This document shows positions 1 through 9,169 of a stretch of DNA of 52,399 bases, in pieces; within the stretch, counting starts at the first letter, position 1; every line of letters begins with the position of its first letter. The DNA is taken from assembly GCA_903904005.1 (NCBI GenBank), contig CAIVAR010000174.1, positions 1 through 52,399 of the forward strand, written 5' to 3'. The DNA is from an uncultured Anaeromyxobacter sp. Its GTDB lineage: Bacteria > Myxococcota > Myxococcia > Myxococcales > Anaeromyxobacteraceae. Under the pieces are notes generated by a model. It did no database searches. It saw nothing but the letters and a program-made list of their open reading frames with translations, and was not told the DNA's origin. The translations under genes were made by a program, and so were the position numbers.

Positions 1-131
1 AGCTCGCTCCCAAGTACTGGGCCCAGACGCGCTCCCGCCTCGACCAGGTCCAGCTGGCCGCCGAGATCGGACCGCTCACCATCCCGCCGCCCCTCCCGAT
101 GCCCGCGGGCGAGCAGGCGCCGGCGGACTGA
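1..131 (+). CDS. C-terminal end of an unidentified protein (partial)
   Basis: The reading frame beginning at base 3 is open from the window edge to a TGA at 129-131, giving about 42 residues ending PAGEQAPAD. Third codon positions are almost all G or C, as in the other genes here, so the frame is very likely coding. The visible part has a charged stretch (YWAQTRSRLDQVQ) followed by a proline-rich tail. It is too short to assign a family; the start lies outside the window. Confidence 0.6.
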   Translation, partial: LAPKYWAQTRSRLDQVQLAAEIGPLTIPPPLPMPAGEQAPAD

Positions 132-197
132 CCGCACCGACATCCCTCCTCGCTCGCGATTCGATTCCACGCGAGGAGCTTGCCCACCCCCCGGCGC

Positions 198-736
198 TCA
201 CGCCAGACGGGGTCCGTGCAGCGGATACTCAGGTCCGCCACCGCCGGGTGGAACTCCCAGGTGCGCGTGGTGGCGGTCAGCACGGCGACCGCCCCCGCGT
301 AGGAGGAGGCCACAGCGTAGCCAGGGTTGGGGGAGGAGCACGACCAGAGGTCGTGGTTGGAGCCGGACTCGTAGGCGAGCACGCTCCAGGAGTTGCCGTC
401 GAAGTAGAGCACCAGCCCGTCCGATCCGACCGCCCAGACGCTGGCCGCCCCGGACGCGCAGACGCCCCAGAGCCGGCCGCCGGGGACGATCGTGCCGGAC
501 TGCGGGTGAAGTGTCCAGCGGGTGCCGTCGTAGAAGACCAGCGAGGACCCGATGCCGACCGCCCAGGCGTGGGTGTCGTCGATCGCCACCACGGAGTTGA
601 GCGGGAGGGTGGTGGGGCTCGGCACGACGCTCCAGTCCCAGCCGGCCGGCGCCGAACTGGAACTCCCGCAGCCCGCGGCGGCGACGGCGGTGACGAGGAC
701 GGCGACCGCGACGAGTGAGGCGTGCCTGGAGCGCAT
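198..736 (-). CDS. Lipoprotein with WAVG/DGxxW beta-propeller-like repeats, 3' end unresolved
   Basis: The ATG at 736 opens a frame with a lipoprotein signal peptide (hydrophobic stretch ending VAAAGC, so Cys is the lipidated residue). The body has repeats of about 45 residues with the pattern WAVG...G..l.y.DG..W, as in bacterial beta-propeller surface proteins. Coding-like sequence runs to about base 203 (CTDPVW). There the frame does not stop: it stays open to base 2, antiparallel to the coding-like gene tail at 1-131. A TGA at 198-200 lies one frame away, so a one-base indel near the end is the simplest explanation. I place the end at 198 for that reason. Function unknown; probably anchored in the envelope. 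Confidence 0.5.
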
Positions 737-767
737 GGTGGACCCTCCAGCGCCCGGGAGGGGCGCC

Positions 768-787
768 TCCGGGATGGTGGTCCCGGA
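768..787 (-). terminator. Hairpin downstream of the hyb operon
   Basis: TCCGGGA at 768-774 pairs with TCCCGGA at 781-787 around a six-base loop, a seven-bp stem about 50 bases past the hybD stop. There is no clear T run, so this could be a weak or Rho-assisted terminator. Confidence 0.3.
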
Positions 788-839
788 AGCCGGAGCCGCG
801 GAAGGGCACCGGATGGGTCCGACCTCTCCGGGATCCCCG

Positions 840-1367
840 TCAGGGGACCTGGCGCTCCCACCAGATGTCGGGGTCGCGCGGGGTCTCCAGGCGCCGTGCC
901 GGGACGCCGAGCCGCTCCAGGTCCGCGAGCACGCCGTCGAGGATGGCCGGCACTGCGCGCCGCACCGTCCCGGTGAGGGTGGTGCCGAGCTCGATGCTCT
1001 CCGGGATGACGCCCCAGAGGACCACCTCGGCCGGCCCGCCGCCGCGGAACTCCATGGCGAGCAGCGCCTCGCGGAGCCCCGGCTCGTGGGGGCTCATGGC
1101 CGCCTTGGTCCCGCCCTGGAGGATGGCCGCCCGGTCGTAGCGCTTCACGTCGCCGGGCGCTCCCTTGTCGCGCACGGCGTCGACGAAGATGGCTGCCTCC
1201 GCCCCGTGGAGGAGCGAGAGGAGGTCCATGCCGGGCGTGCCGGCGTCGAGGACCTCGGCGTCGCCGACCAGGTCCCAGCCTCCCTGGATCGTGCGTGCGA
1301 CGAACGGCCCGAGGCCGTCGTCGCTGTTCAGGACGTTTCCGATTCCCAGCACCACCACGCGTGACAT
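840..1367 (-). CDS. hybD: Hydrogenase maturation endopeptidase HybD/HyaD family
   Basis: This 175-residue cytoplasmic protease removes the C-terminal extension of the hydrogenase large subunit once nickel is inserted. The family signature is clear: GIGNVLNSDDGLGP at the N-terminus, VDAV, and MSPHEPG. The nickel-sensing acidic/His set of the family is matched at D16, D62 and H93 (the first is Glu in the E. coli enzyme, Asp here). It is the last gene of the hyb operon, starting 9 bases after the hybC stop, and no good ribosome site is visible, which suggests translational coupling. Its substrate is almost certainly the neighbouring HybC. Confidence 0.93.
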   Translation of the reverse strand: MSRVVVLGIGNVLNSDDGLGPFVARTIQGGWDLVGDAEVLDAGTPGMDLLSLLHGAEAAIFVDAVRDKGAPGDVKRYDRAAILQGGTKAAMSPHEPGLREALLAMEFRGGGPAEVVLWGVIPESIELGTTLTGTVRRAVPAILDGVLADLERLGVPARRLETPRDPDIWWERQVP

Positions 1368-1376
1368 GGGGTGAGA

Positions 1377-3077
1377 CTACAGCACCTTGACCCTGGCGAT
1401 CTCGGTCCCCTCGGCGTCGTGGGTGTGGATGGCGCAGGCCAGGCAGGGATCGAAGGAATGGATGGTGCGGAGCGCCTCGAGCGGCTTTTCCGGTACGGCC
1501 ACCGGGTTGCCCACCAGCGAGGCCTCGTAGGGGCCCATCTGGTCCTTGCCGTCGCGCGGCCCGGCGTTCCAGGTGGAGGGGACCACCGCCTGGTAGTTCT
1601 TGAGCTTCCCGTTCTCGATCACCACCCAGTGCGAGAGGACGCCGCGCGGGGCCTCGTGGACGCCGTAGCCCCGGATGGTCCCGGTGGGGAACTTCGGCTC
1701 GTTGTACACGGCGGTGTCGCCCTTGCCGATGTTCTCGGCGAGCAGTCCCCAGTGCTTCATCGCGAGGTCGGAGAGGACGGCCGCACGGATGGCGCGCGCC
1801 GCGATGCGCCCCAGCGTGGACTCGAGAACGGCCGGGCCGAGCTTCGCCTTGGCGACGCTCCCCGCCACCTCCAGGCACCGGTTGGCCCACTTCTGGGTGA
1901 GGGCGTCCCCCTGCGCGTAGGCCACGAGCACCTGGGCGAGCGGCCCGACCTGCATGGGGCGCCCCTCGAAGCGGGGCGCCTTCACCCAGGAGTACTTCTT
2001 CGCCGGATCCCAGGCGTTGTACTTGGGGTCGGTGGTCTCGTCGTAGGGGTGCTTGTCCCAGCTGCCGTCGTAATAGGCGCGGGTGATGTCCTCGGTGACG
2101 TTCTTGCCGAAGTAGGGGTCCTTCCAGTTCTGGATGGGCTTCACGCCGGCGAGGTCGCCGTTCAGGATGACGCCGCCCGGCGCGTCGAACCTCGTGGCCT
2201 TCGCGTCGGTGGGGAACTCCGGGACGCTCATGTAGTTGCGGACGCCCGCCCCGTACTTGAACCAGTCGGCGTACATGCCGCCGATGGCGCAGACGTCGGG
2301 GAAGTAGACCTGCTGCACGAACCGGGTGGCCTCCTCGAGCCGGGCCTTCACCTCGAAGAGCCGGTTCATGTTGAGGGTGGAGGCGGCATCCATGTTGATG
2401 GCGTTGGCCACCCCGCCCACCGCCAGGTTCTGGATGTTCGGGGTCTTCGAGCCGAGGACCGCCACCGCCTGCAGCGCCCTGCGCTGGTAGTCGAGGGCCT
2501 GGAGGTAGTGGGCGACCGCGAGGAGGTTCACCTCGGGGGGCAGCCGCATGGCGGGGTGGCCCCAGTAACCGTTGGTGAAGATCCCGAGCTGCCCCCGGGC
2601 CACGAAGTCCTTCAGCTTCTCCTGGACGGCCTTCATCTCCTGGACCGAGTTGCCGGGCCAGTCGGAGAGGGACTGGGCGATGGCCGCGGACTTCGCCGGA
2701 TCGGCCTTCAGCGCCGAGACCACGTCCACCCAGTCGAGCGCCGACAGCTGGTAGAAGTGGACGATGTGATCGTGGAGCGCATGGGCGATCACGATGAGGT
2801 TCCGGATGAGCTGCGCGTTGAGCGGGATCTCCAGGTCGAGGGCGTTCTCCACGGCCCGGACCGAGGCGATGCCGTGCACGGTGGTGCAGACGCCGCAGAT
2901 GCGCTGGGCGAAGACCCAGGCCTCGCGCGGGTCGCGCCCGACCAGGATGTTCTCGATCCCGCGCCACATCGTGCCGCTGGACCAGGCCTTGGAGATCTTG
3001 CCGCCTTCCACTTCCACGTCGATGCGGAGGTGACCCTCGATGCGGGTCACCGGATCGATGGTGATTCGCTGGCTCAT
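1377..3077 (-). CDS. hybC: [NiFe] hydrogenase large subunit (HybC-type)
   Basis: This 566-residue protein is the catalytic subunit of a periplasm-facing, membrane-bound H2 uptake hydrogenase. The four nickel-binding cysteines lie in RICGVC (C61, C64) and DPCLACAIH (C545, C548). The family motif RIEGH is at 12-16. By family rule, cleavage after H551 removes a 15-residue tail, the job of the adjacent HybD. The ATG at 3077 overlaps the hybB stop as ATGA. It has no signal peptide and should be exported folded with the Tat signal of HybO. Length and gene order (hybO-A-B-C-D) match hydrogenase 2-type (group 1) enzymes. The hyp maturation genes are not in this window. Confidence 0.96.
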   Translation of the reverse strand: MSQRITIDPVTRIEGHLRIDVEVEGGKISKAWSSGTMWRGIENILVGRDPREAWVFAQRICGVCTTVHGIASVRAVENALDLEIPLNAQLIRNLIVIAHALHDHIVHFYQLSALDWVDVVSALKADPAKSAAIAQSLSDWPGNSVQEMKAVQEKLKDFVARGQLGIFTNGYWGHPAMRLPPEVNLLAVAHYLQALDYQRRALQAVAVLGSKTPNIQNLAVGGVANAINMDAASTLNMNRLFEVKARLEEATRFVQQVYFPDVCAIGGMYADWFKYGAGVRNYMSVPEFPTDAKATRFDAPGGVILNGDLAGVKPIQNWKDPYFGKNVTEDITRAYYDGSWDKHPYDETTDPKYNAWDPAKKYSWVKAPRFEGRPMQVGPLAQVLVAYAQGDALTQKWANRCLEVAGSVAKAKLGPAVLESTLGRIAARAIRAAVLSDLAMKHWGLLAENIGKGDTAVYNEPKFPTGTIRGYGVHEAPRGVLSHWVVIENGKLKNYQAVVPSTWNAGPRDGKDQMGPYEASLVGNPVAVPEKPLEALRTIHSFDPCLACAIHTHDAEGTEIARVKVL

Positions 3078-4252
3078 GGACGCGTCTCTCCGACGGCGAA
3101 GATGGGGAGCTTCTTGACGATGAGGAGGAAGGCGGCGACGCCCAGGGCCCCGAGCCCCACGGTGACGAGGATCTCGCCCACGCTCGGGAAGTACCGGGCG
3201 CCGGGGCCGCCGTCGAAGGCGACCAGGTAGGTGTCGACGCGGTAGATCGCCCCGGCCAGCAGCGCCAGGATGGCGGCGGTGAAGAGCCGGCCGCGATCGG
3301 TCCGGGCCCGACGGGAGAGGAAGAGGAGCCCCGAGGTCGTGAAGAGGGCGATCTCGGCCCAGAAGAAGGGCACCTGGTACGACCGCTGGAACGCGTACCC
3401 GATGCGCCCCGAGATCGCCAGGTCCGCGAACCGGAAGGCCACGTAGAAGAGGCTCACCCATCCGGCCACCCGGGCGATGCCCCCGAGGAGGGCCATGTTG
3501 GTCCGGTACCGCCCCGGCATGACGCTCCCCGCGAGGATGTCGACGGCGGAGACCGACCCGAAACCCATGGTGAGGCAGGAGGTCAGGAAGAGGAAGGGCA
3601 GCCAGCCGGTGAACCAGAGCGGGTACTCCTTCGTGGGAGCCATGAGGTACAGGGAGCCCAGCGACGACTGGTGCATGGTCGGCAGCAGCATGGCGAGCGC
3701 GATGACGAAGGGCAGGGCGGCCTGGAGCCTGGGCTGGAGCCGGGCCGCGAACCGCTTCAGGCGCGACGACCCGTCCGCGCTCCACCGGTCGAGGATGGCC
3801 GGCGTCACCTCCACCCAGAGCACGCCCACGTAGGTGAGAACGCAGAGCGCGACCTCGAGCAGGATGGAGCTGAAGTTGTACCAGGGCGGGTAGAGGAGGA
3901 AGACCGATCCCCACCAGCGCCCCAGGTCGATCATCACCGAGGCGCCGCCGAGGCTGTAGCCGATGGCGCCCACCAGGACGGCCGGACGGATCAGGGGGTG
4001 GTACTTCCCGTTGTTCAGGATGTAGGTGAGGAGCCCCACGCCGTAGGCGCCGGCGCCGATGCCGGTGAAGGTGACCACGTTGATGGGCTTCCAGATGCCC
4101 CAGCTGTACTGGTCGGTCAGCGCGGTGATCGACCCCACGCCGGTGAAGAGCCGGTAGCCCACCAGGACGCCGGCGGTCGCGGCGAGCGCCAGGAGCACGA
4201 GGAAGAAGGGCGTGACGATCTTTCCGCCCACGGGGCGGGCATGGGCGTTCAC
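3074..4252 (-). CDS. hybB: Hydrogenase membrane subunit HybB (NrfD/PsrC-like quinone reductase)
   Basis: This 392-residue polytopic protein has about ten hydrophobic helices. In the family it passes electrons from the HybA iron-sulfur chain to the menaquinone pool. Typical segments are YSWGIWKPINVVTFTGIGAGAYG near the N-terminus and PPWYNFSSILLEVALC in the middle. I chose the GTG at 4252 because it overlaps the hybA stop as GTGA and gives the normal N-terminus. No heme-binding pattern is expected, since HybB, unlike HyaC, carries no heme. It lies between the iron-sulfur and catalytic subunits, as in the E. coli hyb operon. Confidence 0.94.
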   Translation of the reverse strand: MNAHARPVGGKIVTPFFLVLLALAATAGVLVGYRLFTGVGSITALTDQYSWGIWKPINVVTFTGIGAGAYGVGLLTYILNNGKYHPLIRPAVLVGAIGYSLGGASVMIDLGRWWGSVFLLYPPWYNFSSILLEVALCVLTYVGVLWVEVTPAILDRWSADGSSRLKRFAARLQPRLQAALPFVIALAMLLPTMHQSSLGSLYLMAPTKEYPLWFTGWLPFLFLTSCLTMGFGSVSAVDILAGSVMPGRYRTNMALLGGIARVAGWVSLFYVAFRFADLAISGRIGYAFQRSYQVPFFWAEIALFTTSGLLFLSRRARTDRGRLFTAAILALLAGAIYRVDTYLVAFDGGPGARYFPSVGEILVTVGLGALGVAAFLLIVKKLPIFAVGETRP

Positions 4253-5181
4253 GGTCGGTCCTCCTCGTTGCCGCCCTGCGCGGCGTCGGCCTTCCGTTCG
4301 GCCCTCATGTTCCGGAAGACGGCCACGGCGGCGGCGACGTAGAGCACGGCCGGCGCGATGAATCCTTTGTAGGTGGTGTGCTGGATGTTCATGGCGAGCC
4401 GGGACGGGGGCACGTCGCCGAGCGCGGGGAGGCCGAGGTCGGTGAACTCCACCCCGGCCGGGGCGAGCAGCATCGACTGGTTCCCGCCCCCGTCGTGCTC
4501 CCCGAAGATCTTCGGGTTGTACTTCCTGGGGCTGGCCGCCATCCGTCGCCTCGCGGTCGCGAGCAGCTCCTCGCGCGGTCCGGCGATGACCGCCTCGCGC
4601 GGGCAGACCTCGGCGCAGGCCGATCCGGTCTTGCCGTCCTTGCGCGCCAGGCACAGGTCGCACTTCACGATCATCGGCACCGGGCTGTCCCACTGGAACT
4701 TGGGGACCTCGTACGGACAGGCGATCTGGCAGTAGCGGCAGCCGGTGCAGCGCACCGGGTCCCAGGTGACGATCCCGTACTGCCGCTTCTGCATCGAGCC
4801 GAGCATGCAGGCCTTCGTGCACGAGGGCTCCAGGCACTGCATGCACTGCATCTTCATGAAGGCCCAGCGGTCGCCCTTCTCGTACAGCTTGATGACGGTT
4901 CGGCAGTCGGCGTTGATGTCGGTCGGGAAGAGGTAGGGCGCGCCGTTGATGACCTTCACGCTCTTCTCGGAAGGCATCCGGTTGGCGCGCTGGCAGGCGA
5001 CCGTGCAGGTCTGGCAGCCGATGCAGAGGGTGGAGTCGTAGAGCAGGCCGCGCGCGTCGGGCGGGACCGGCGGCGGGGCCTCCGCCGACACGGCGCCGGC
5101 GGGGAGGGCGATCGCGGCCGCGGCCCCGGCGGCGCCCCCTGCGGCGATCGTCTTGAGGAGGGTCCGGCGGGAGAGGGTCAT
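4249..5181 (-). CDS. hybA: Hydrogenase 2-type ferredoxin-like subunit HybA, Tat-exported
   Basis: This 310-residue protein starts with a Tat signal (MTLSRRTLLK and an Ala/Gly-rich hydrophobic stretch). It carries four [4Fe-4S] cysteine groups: CIGCQTCTVAC, CMQCLEPSCTKAC, CTGCRYCQIACP and a split CDLC...CAEVCP. A hydrophobic segment near residues 273-289 is the expected C-terminal membrane anchor. It relays electrons from HybO to HybB in the periplasm. Its ATG overlaps the hybO stop (ATGA) and its stop overlaps the hybB GTG, so the subunits are translationally coupled. Confidence 0.95.
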   Translation of the reverse strand: MTLSRRTLLKTIAAGGAAGAAAAIALPAGAVSAEAPPPVPPDARGLLYDSTLCIGCQTCTVACQRANRMPSEKSVKVINGAPYLFPTDINADCRTVIKLYEKGDRWAFMKMQCMQCLEPSCTKACMLGSMQKRQYGIVTWDPVRCTGCRYCQIACPYEVPKFQWDSPVPMIVKCDLCLARKDGKTGSACAEVCPREAVIAGPREELLATARRRMAASPRKYNPKIFGEHDGGGNQSMLLAPAGVEFTDLGLPALGDVPPSRLAMNIQHTTYKGFIAPAVLYVAAAVAVFRNMRAERKADAAQGGNEEDRP

Positions 5182-6290
5182 GGCTTCTCCTCGTCGCGGG
5201 CCTCCCCGTCGCGGTCGTCCCGGGAGAGGCGCGCCCCGTAGGCGAGGCCGGCACCCACCAGGGCACCACCCACCAGGCCGGCCACGCCGGTGGCCACCGG
5301 GCTGATGATCCCGGAGGCGGGGTCGATGGGCGTGTACATCGCGGGGGGCGTGGCGCCCTGGACGTCGACGGTCTCGAAGAGGGGGAGGTTGAACCCGATG
5401 CCCTTCTCCGAGCAGCCGAAGCACTGGGCCCCGATGCCGATGGGCCAGGCGCCGGGCGTGTCGACGTAGGGGACGAGCGAGCAGTTGTTGGGGGTCTTCG
5501 GCCCCTTGCAGCCGATCTTGTAGAGGCAGAAACCCTGCCGCGCGCCCTCGTCGCCGTAGCGCTGGGAGAAGCGTCCGGCGTCGAAGTGGGGGCGCCGCGG
5601 GCAGTCGTCGTGGATGACGCGCGCGTAGGCGAACTTGGGGCGCCCCTTGTCGTCGAGGGCCGGCAGGGTCCCGAAGGTCGCGAACTGGAGCACCGTGCCG
5701 AGCAGGTTGTAGGGGTTGGCCGGGCACCCCGGGATGTTGACGATGGGCTTGTTGCGGAGGACGTCCGAGACACCCGAGGCGCCGGTGGGGTTCGGGGAAG
5801 CGGAGGGAACGCCGCCCCAGGAGGCGCAGGAGCCGATGGCGATGACGGCGGCGGCGCGGCCGGCGATCTCCTGGGTCAGATGGAGGGCGGTCTTGTCGGC
5901 GATTCGACAGAAGTTGCCGTCGTCCTTCACCGGGATGGCCCCCTCGATCACGCAGATGAACTTGCCGTCGTTCTCCCGGACCGCGGCGTCGAGCGCCGCC
6001 TCGGCCTGGTGGCCGGCAGCGGCCATGAGGGTCTCGGTGTAGTCGAGGGAGATGAGGTCGAAGATGACCTGCGCCACGTCTGGGTGGCCGGTGCGCAGGA
6101 GCGACTCGGTGCAACCGGTGCACTCCTGGAACTGGAGCCAGATCACCGAGGGCTTCCGCTTCTGCACCGCGGCGGCCATCTGCTCGGCGGCCGACGCAGG
6201 GAGGCCCACGGCCGCGGCGGCCAGGCTGCAGACCTTGAGGAAGTCCCGACGGGAGACCGACGAAAAAGGGGTAGGGGCACGGTCGATCAT
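5178..6290 (-). CDS. hybO: [NiFe] hydrogenase small subunit (HybO-type), Tat signal
   Basis: This 370-residue electron-transfer subunit holds the iron-sulfur clusters that take electrons from the nickel site. The N-terminus has a Tat motif (SRRDFLKVC, residues 13-21). Proximal-cluster cysteines are seen in ECTGCTES (C57, C60), GSCASWGG (C154) and IPGCPANP (C189). Medial and distal cluster cysteines follow in the IHDDCPRR...GFCLYKIGCKGPKTPNNC region and in FGCSEKG. A hydrophobic segment near the C-terminus is the membrane anchor. The ATG at 6290 is preceded by a GGGAGG ribosome site. It is the first gene of the hyb operon, transcribed from the divergent region upstream. Confidence 0.95.
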   Translation of the reverse strand: MIDRAPTPFSSVSRRDFLKVCSLAAAAVGLPASAAEQMAAAVQKRKPSVIWLQFQECTGCTESLLRTGHPDVAQVIFDLISLDYTETLMAAAGHQAEAALDAAVRENDGKFICVIEGAIPVKDDGNFCRIADKTALHLTQEIAGRAAAVIAIGSCASWGGVPSASPNPTGASGVSDVLRNKPIVNIPGCPANPYNLLGTVLQFATFGTLPALDDKGRPKFAYARVIHDDCPRRPHFDAGRFSQRYGDEGARQGFCLYKIGCKGPKTPNNCSLVPYVDTPGAWPIGIGAQCFGCSEKGIGFNLPLFETVDVQGATPPAMYTPIDPASGIISPVATGVAGLVGGALVGAGLAYGARLSRDDRDGEARDEEKP

Positions 6291-6314
6291 CGGAACGCCT
6301 CCCTTACGAAATCG

Positions 6315-6327
6315 TTGCGCTGCGCAA
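6315..6327. promoter_or_regulatory. Palindrome TTGCGCTGCGCAA upstream of hybO
   Basis: TTGCGC and GCGCAA flank a single T, a perfect inverted repeat 25 bases upstream of the hybO start. The TTG...CAA ends resemble CRP/FNR-family sites, though the spacer is shorter than theirs. It may be a repressor site or a leader hairpin. The binding protein is unknown. Confidence 0.35.
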
Positions 6328-6335
6328 GAAGTCAC

Positions 6336-6361
6336 TGATTCTTCAATCAAGATGCGTGCCG
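6336..6361 (-). promoter_or_regulatory. TGATT-N4-AATCA repeat and weak sigma-54-like element for hybO
   Basis: TGATT CTTC AATCA at 6336-6349 is an inverted repeat close to an FNR half-site layout (TTGAT-N4-ATCAA) but shifted by one base. On the minus strand, 6361 to 6346 reads CGGCACGCATCTTGAT, which matches the -24 part of a sigma-54 promoter, but the -12 GC is GA. Either reading would make hybO expression depend on anaerobic or nitrogen/energy signals. Both are tentative. Confidence 0.25.
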
Positions 6362-6521
6362 GTCCGGGGCGCACCCGCCTGTCCGGCGATCCAAGCCCCC
6401 GAGCGTGCGGCCGAAACGCAAATACGGGCGAAACGGCGCAGGGTCGCGAAGCCCTTGCGTCGTTTGACCCACCGGAAAGTCCCTCCCGGGTCGCGACGCA
6501 CGGGATGCGCGATCGGCGCGC

Positions 6522-6537
6522 GGGCACGCCCCGGGCG
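6522..6537 (+). promoter_or_regulatory. Sigma-54-like sequence upstream of the 4Fe-4S gene
   Basis: GGGCACGCCCCGGGCG has GG and GC at the spacing of a -24/-12 promoter, about 40 bases upstream of the ATG at 6577. In DNA this GC-rich such matches arise by chance, so it is listed at low confidence. Confidence 0.2.
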
Positions 6538-6576
6538 GGCTCGACACCCGGAGTCGATCCATGCCACCAAGGGCGC

Positions 6577-7368
6577 ATGAACAGGGTGATCGTGGAGATC
6601 GACGAGTCCCGGTGCGACGGGTGCGGGGAGTGCGTTCCGTCGTGCGCGGAGGGTGCCATACGCATGGTGAACGGCAAGGCGCGGCTGGTCGGCGACGAGC
6701 TCTGCGACGGGCTCGGCGCGTGCCTCGGCGAGTGTCCCCAGGGCGCCATCCGGGTGACCGAGCGGGAGGCGGCGCCGTTCGACGAGGCGGCCGTGGCGCT
6801 CCACCTGGCCGGGGTGTCCCGGGCGGAGCCGTCGCGCCCGCACGCACCGCAGCCCGCGCATCCGCCCGCGACGCAACCCCGCCGTTCGCTGTCGGTCGTC
6901 CAGCCCGCCGCCGACGCCGCCGCGGGAGGCTGCCCGGGATCGCGGAGCGCCGAGCGCCTCCCGGTCCGCGCCATGCCGGCCGGAGCGGCGGGTCCCGCGC
7001 CGAGCCAGCTCTCGCACTGGCCGGTGCAGCTCGGCCTCGTCTCGCCGCGCGCGCCGTGGCTCGCCGGCGCCGACCTGCTGCTGGCGGCCGACTGCGTCCC
7101 CTTCGCCTACGCCGACTTCCACCGCGACCTCCTCGCGGGGCGCCGGGTCCTGGTGGGATGCCCCAAGCTCGACGACGTGCAGGCCTACGTGGGGAAGCTC
7201 ACCCAGCTCTTCCAGGAGGCGCGGCCGCGCAGCCTGACCGTTGCCCGCATGGAGGTCCCCTGCTGTGGCGGGATCGCCTGGGCGGCCCGGGAGGCGGTGC
7301 GCCTCTCCGGGGTTCCGCTGCCGGTCTCCGACGTGACGATCGGCGTTTCCGGCGAGCGGCTCGGGTAG
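6577..7368 (+). CDS. Ferredoxin-domain iron-sulfur protein, divergent from hyb
   Basis: This 263-residue protein has an N-terminal double-cluster ferredoxin domain. The first cluster motif is complete (C13, C16, C19, C23). In the second (CDGLGACLGECP) Leu46 replaces a cysteine, leaving C43, C49 and C53, which suggests a [3Fe-4S] cluster or an outside ligand. A Pro/Ala-rich linker follows (about 75-130). The C-terminal domain has conserved-looking cysteine motifs: AADCVPFAYADFH, VGCPKLDD and VPCCGGI. I recognise the layout as that of 4Fe-4S proteins often found near anaerobic redox genes, but the reaction is not known. No signal peptide, so cytoplasmic. Confidence 0.75.
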   Translation: MNRVIVEIDESRCDGCGECVPSCAEGAIRMVNGKARLVGDELCDGLGACLGECPQGAIRVTEREAAPFDEAAVALHLAGVSRAEPSRPHAPQPAHPPATQPRRSLSVVQPAADAAAGGCPGSRSAERLPVRAMPAGAAGPAPSQLSHWPVQLGLVSPRAPWLAGADLLLAADCVPFAYADFHRDLLAGRRVLVGCPKLDDVQAYVGKLTQLFQEARPRSLTVARMEVPCCGGIAWAAREAVRLSGVPLPVSDVTIGVSGERLG

Positions 7369-7445
7369 GGCTCGGGCGCCCGGCGCGGCGATGCACTAGA
7401 ATCGAACCCGGGCGCGCGGCCGATCCGGCGCGCCGGGAGGTTCCC

Positions 7446-7790
7446 ATGAAGTGGACGCGCCCCATCGCCGTCGTCGCCGTGGCAGCGGCGTTCCTGCTCC
7501 TCCCCGCGGTCGCTTCGGCGGCCGACGACCCGGGGGTCATCCCGATGCGGATCGTCGAGGGCGAGGCAGCGCCCGTCGGTCCGGGCCCGGTCCGCAACCT
7601 CATCTGCGACGACCCCTCGCTCGTCCAGCCCGTCCAGGTCGACGGGGCTCCCGCACTCCGGGCGGTCCGGGTTGGAACGACCCTCTGCTCGCTCACCGAT
7701 GCCCTCTCGATCCGGCGCACGTACCGGGTCGTCGTGGTGGCCGCCGGAACGTCGCCGGGTGGCGCGCAGCCGACCCCCGGCGGCAGGTGA
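7446..7790 (+). CDS. Small exported protein of unknown function
   Basis: This 114-residue protein starts with a clear Sec signal peptide (MKWTRP, a hydrophobic stretch, cleavage near ASAADD). A GGGAGG ribosome site precedes the ATG. The mature part is about 90 residues with two cysteines (LICDD and TLCSL) that could form a disulfide, and a Gly/Pro-rich tail. No family recognised. It ends 6 bases before the UspA gene, so the two are probably co-transcribed. Confidence 0.65.
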   Translation: MKWTRPIAVVAVAAAFLLLPAVASAADDPGVIPMRIVEGEAAPVGPGPVRNLICDDPSLVQPVQVDGAPALRAVRVGTTLCSLTDALSIRRTYRVVVVAAGTSPGGAQPTPGGR

Positions 7791-7796
7791 CACGGC

Positions 7797-8221
7797 GTGG
7801 GCGGCTGGAAACGGATCGGCTGCGCCGTCGACTTCTCGGACGGGTCCCGCGCGGCCCTCGCCGAGGCCACCGACCTGGCCAGACGCTTCGAGGCGGACCT
7901 CGTGCTCCTCCACGCCGAGGAGATGCCCGGCGTCACCGACATCCCGCCGCCCGAGAGCGTGGTCGCGGCCACCCGGGTCGAGCTCCAGGCCCGGCTCGAC
8001 GCGTGGCGGGGCGAGACGGAGCAGGCGCTCGGACGTCCGGTCCGGGGGCGGCTCCTTTCCGGCCCGGCGGCGCCCGGCATCGCCCGGGCCGCAGGCGAGG
8101 AACGGCTCGACCTGCTCGTGACCGGCACGCACGGGCGTAGGGGCTTCCGCCACCTGGTCCTCGGGTCGGTGGCGGAGCGGATCGTCCACCTGTCGCCCTG
8201 CGCGGTCCTCGTGGTCCGGTC

Positions 8222-8225
<4 letters not shown>
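7797..8225 (+). CDS. Universal stress protein, UspA family
   Basis: This 142-residue cytoplasmic protein has the UspA fold. It begins KRIGCAVDFSDGSRAAL and carries the ATP-binding signature GTHGRRGFRHLVLGS (G-x2-G-x9-GS), followed by the terminal strand CAVLVVRS. The signature implies the nucleotide-binding subclass. Starts at a GTG. Its TGA overlaps the next ATG (ATGA), coupling it to the methionine aminopeptidase gene. Confidence 0.9.

Positions 8226-9169
<944 letters not shown>

Noticed and set aside
198-809. Alternative 203-residue minus-strand frame over the lipoprotein
   Set aside because: Arg/His-rich, no recognisable fold or signal peptide; the neighbouring frame has a lipobox and WAVG repeats.
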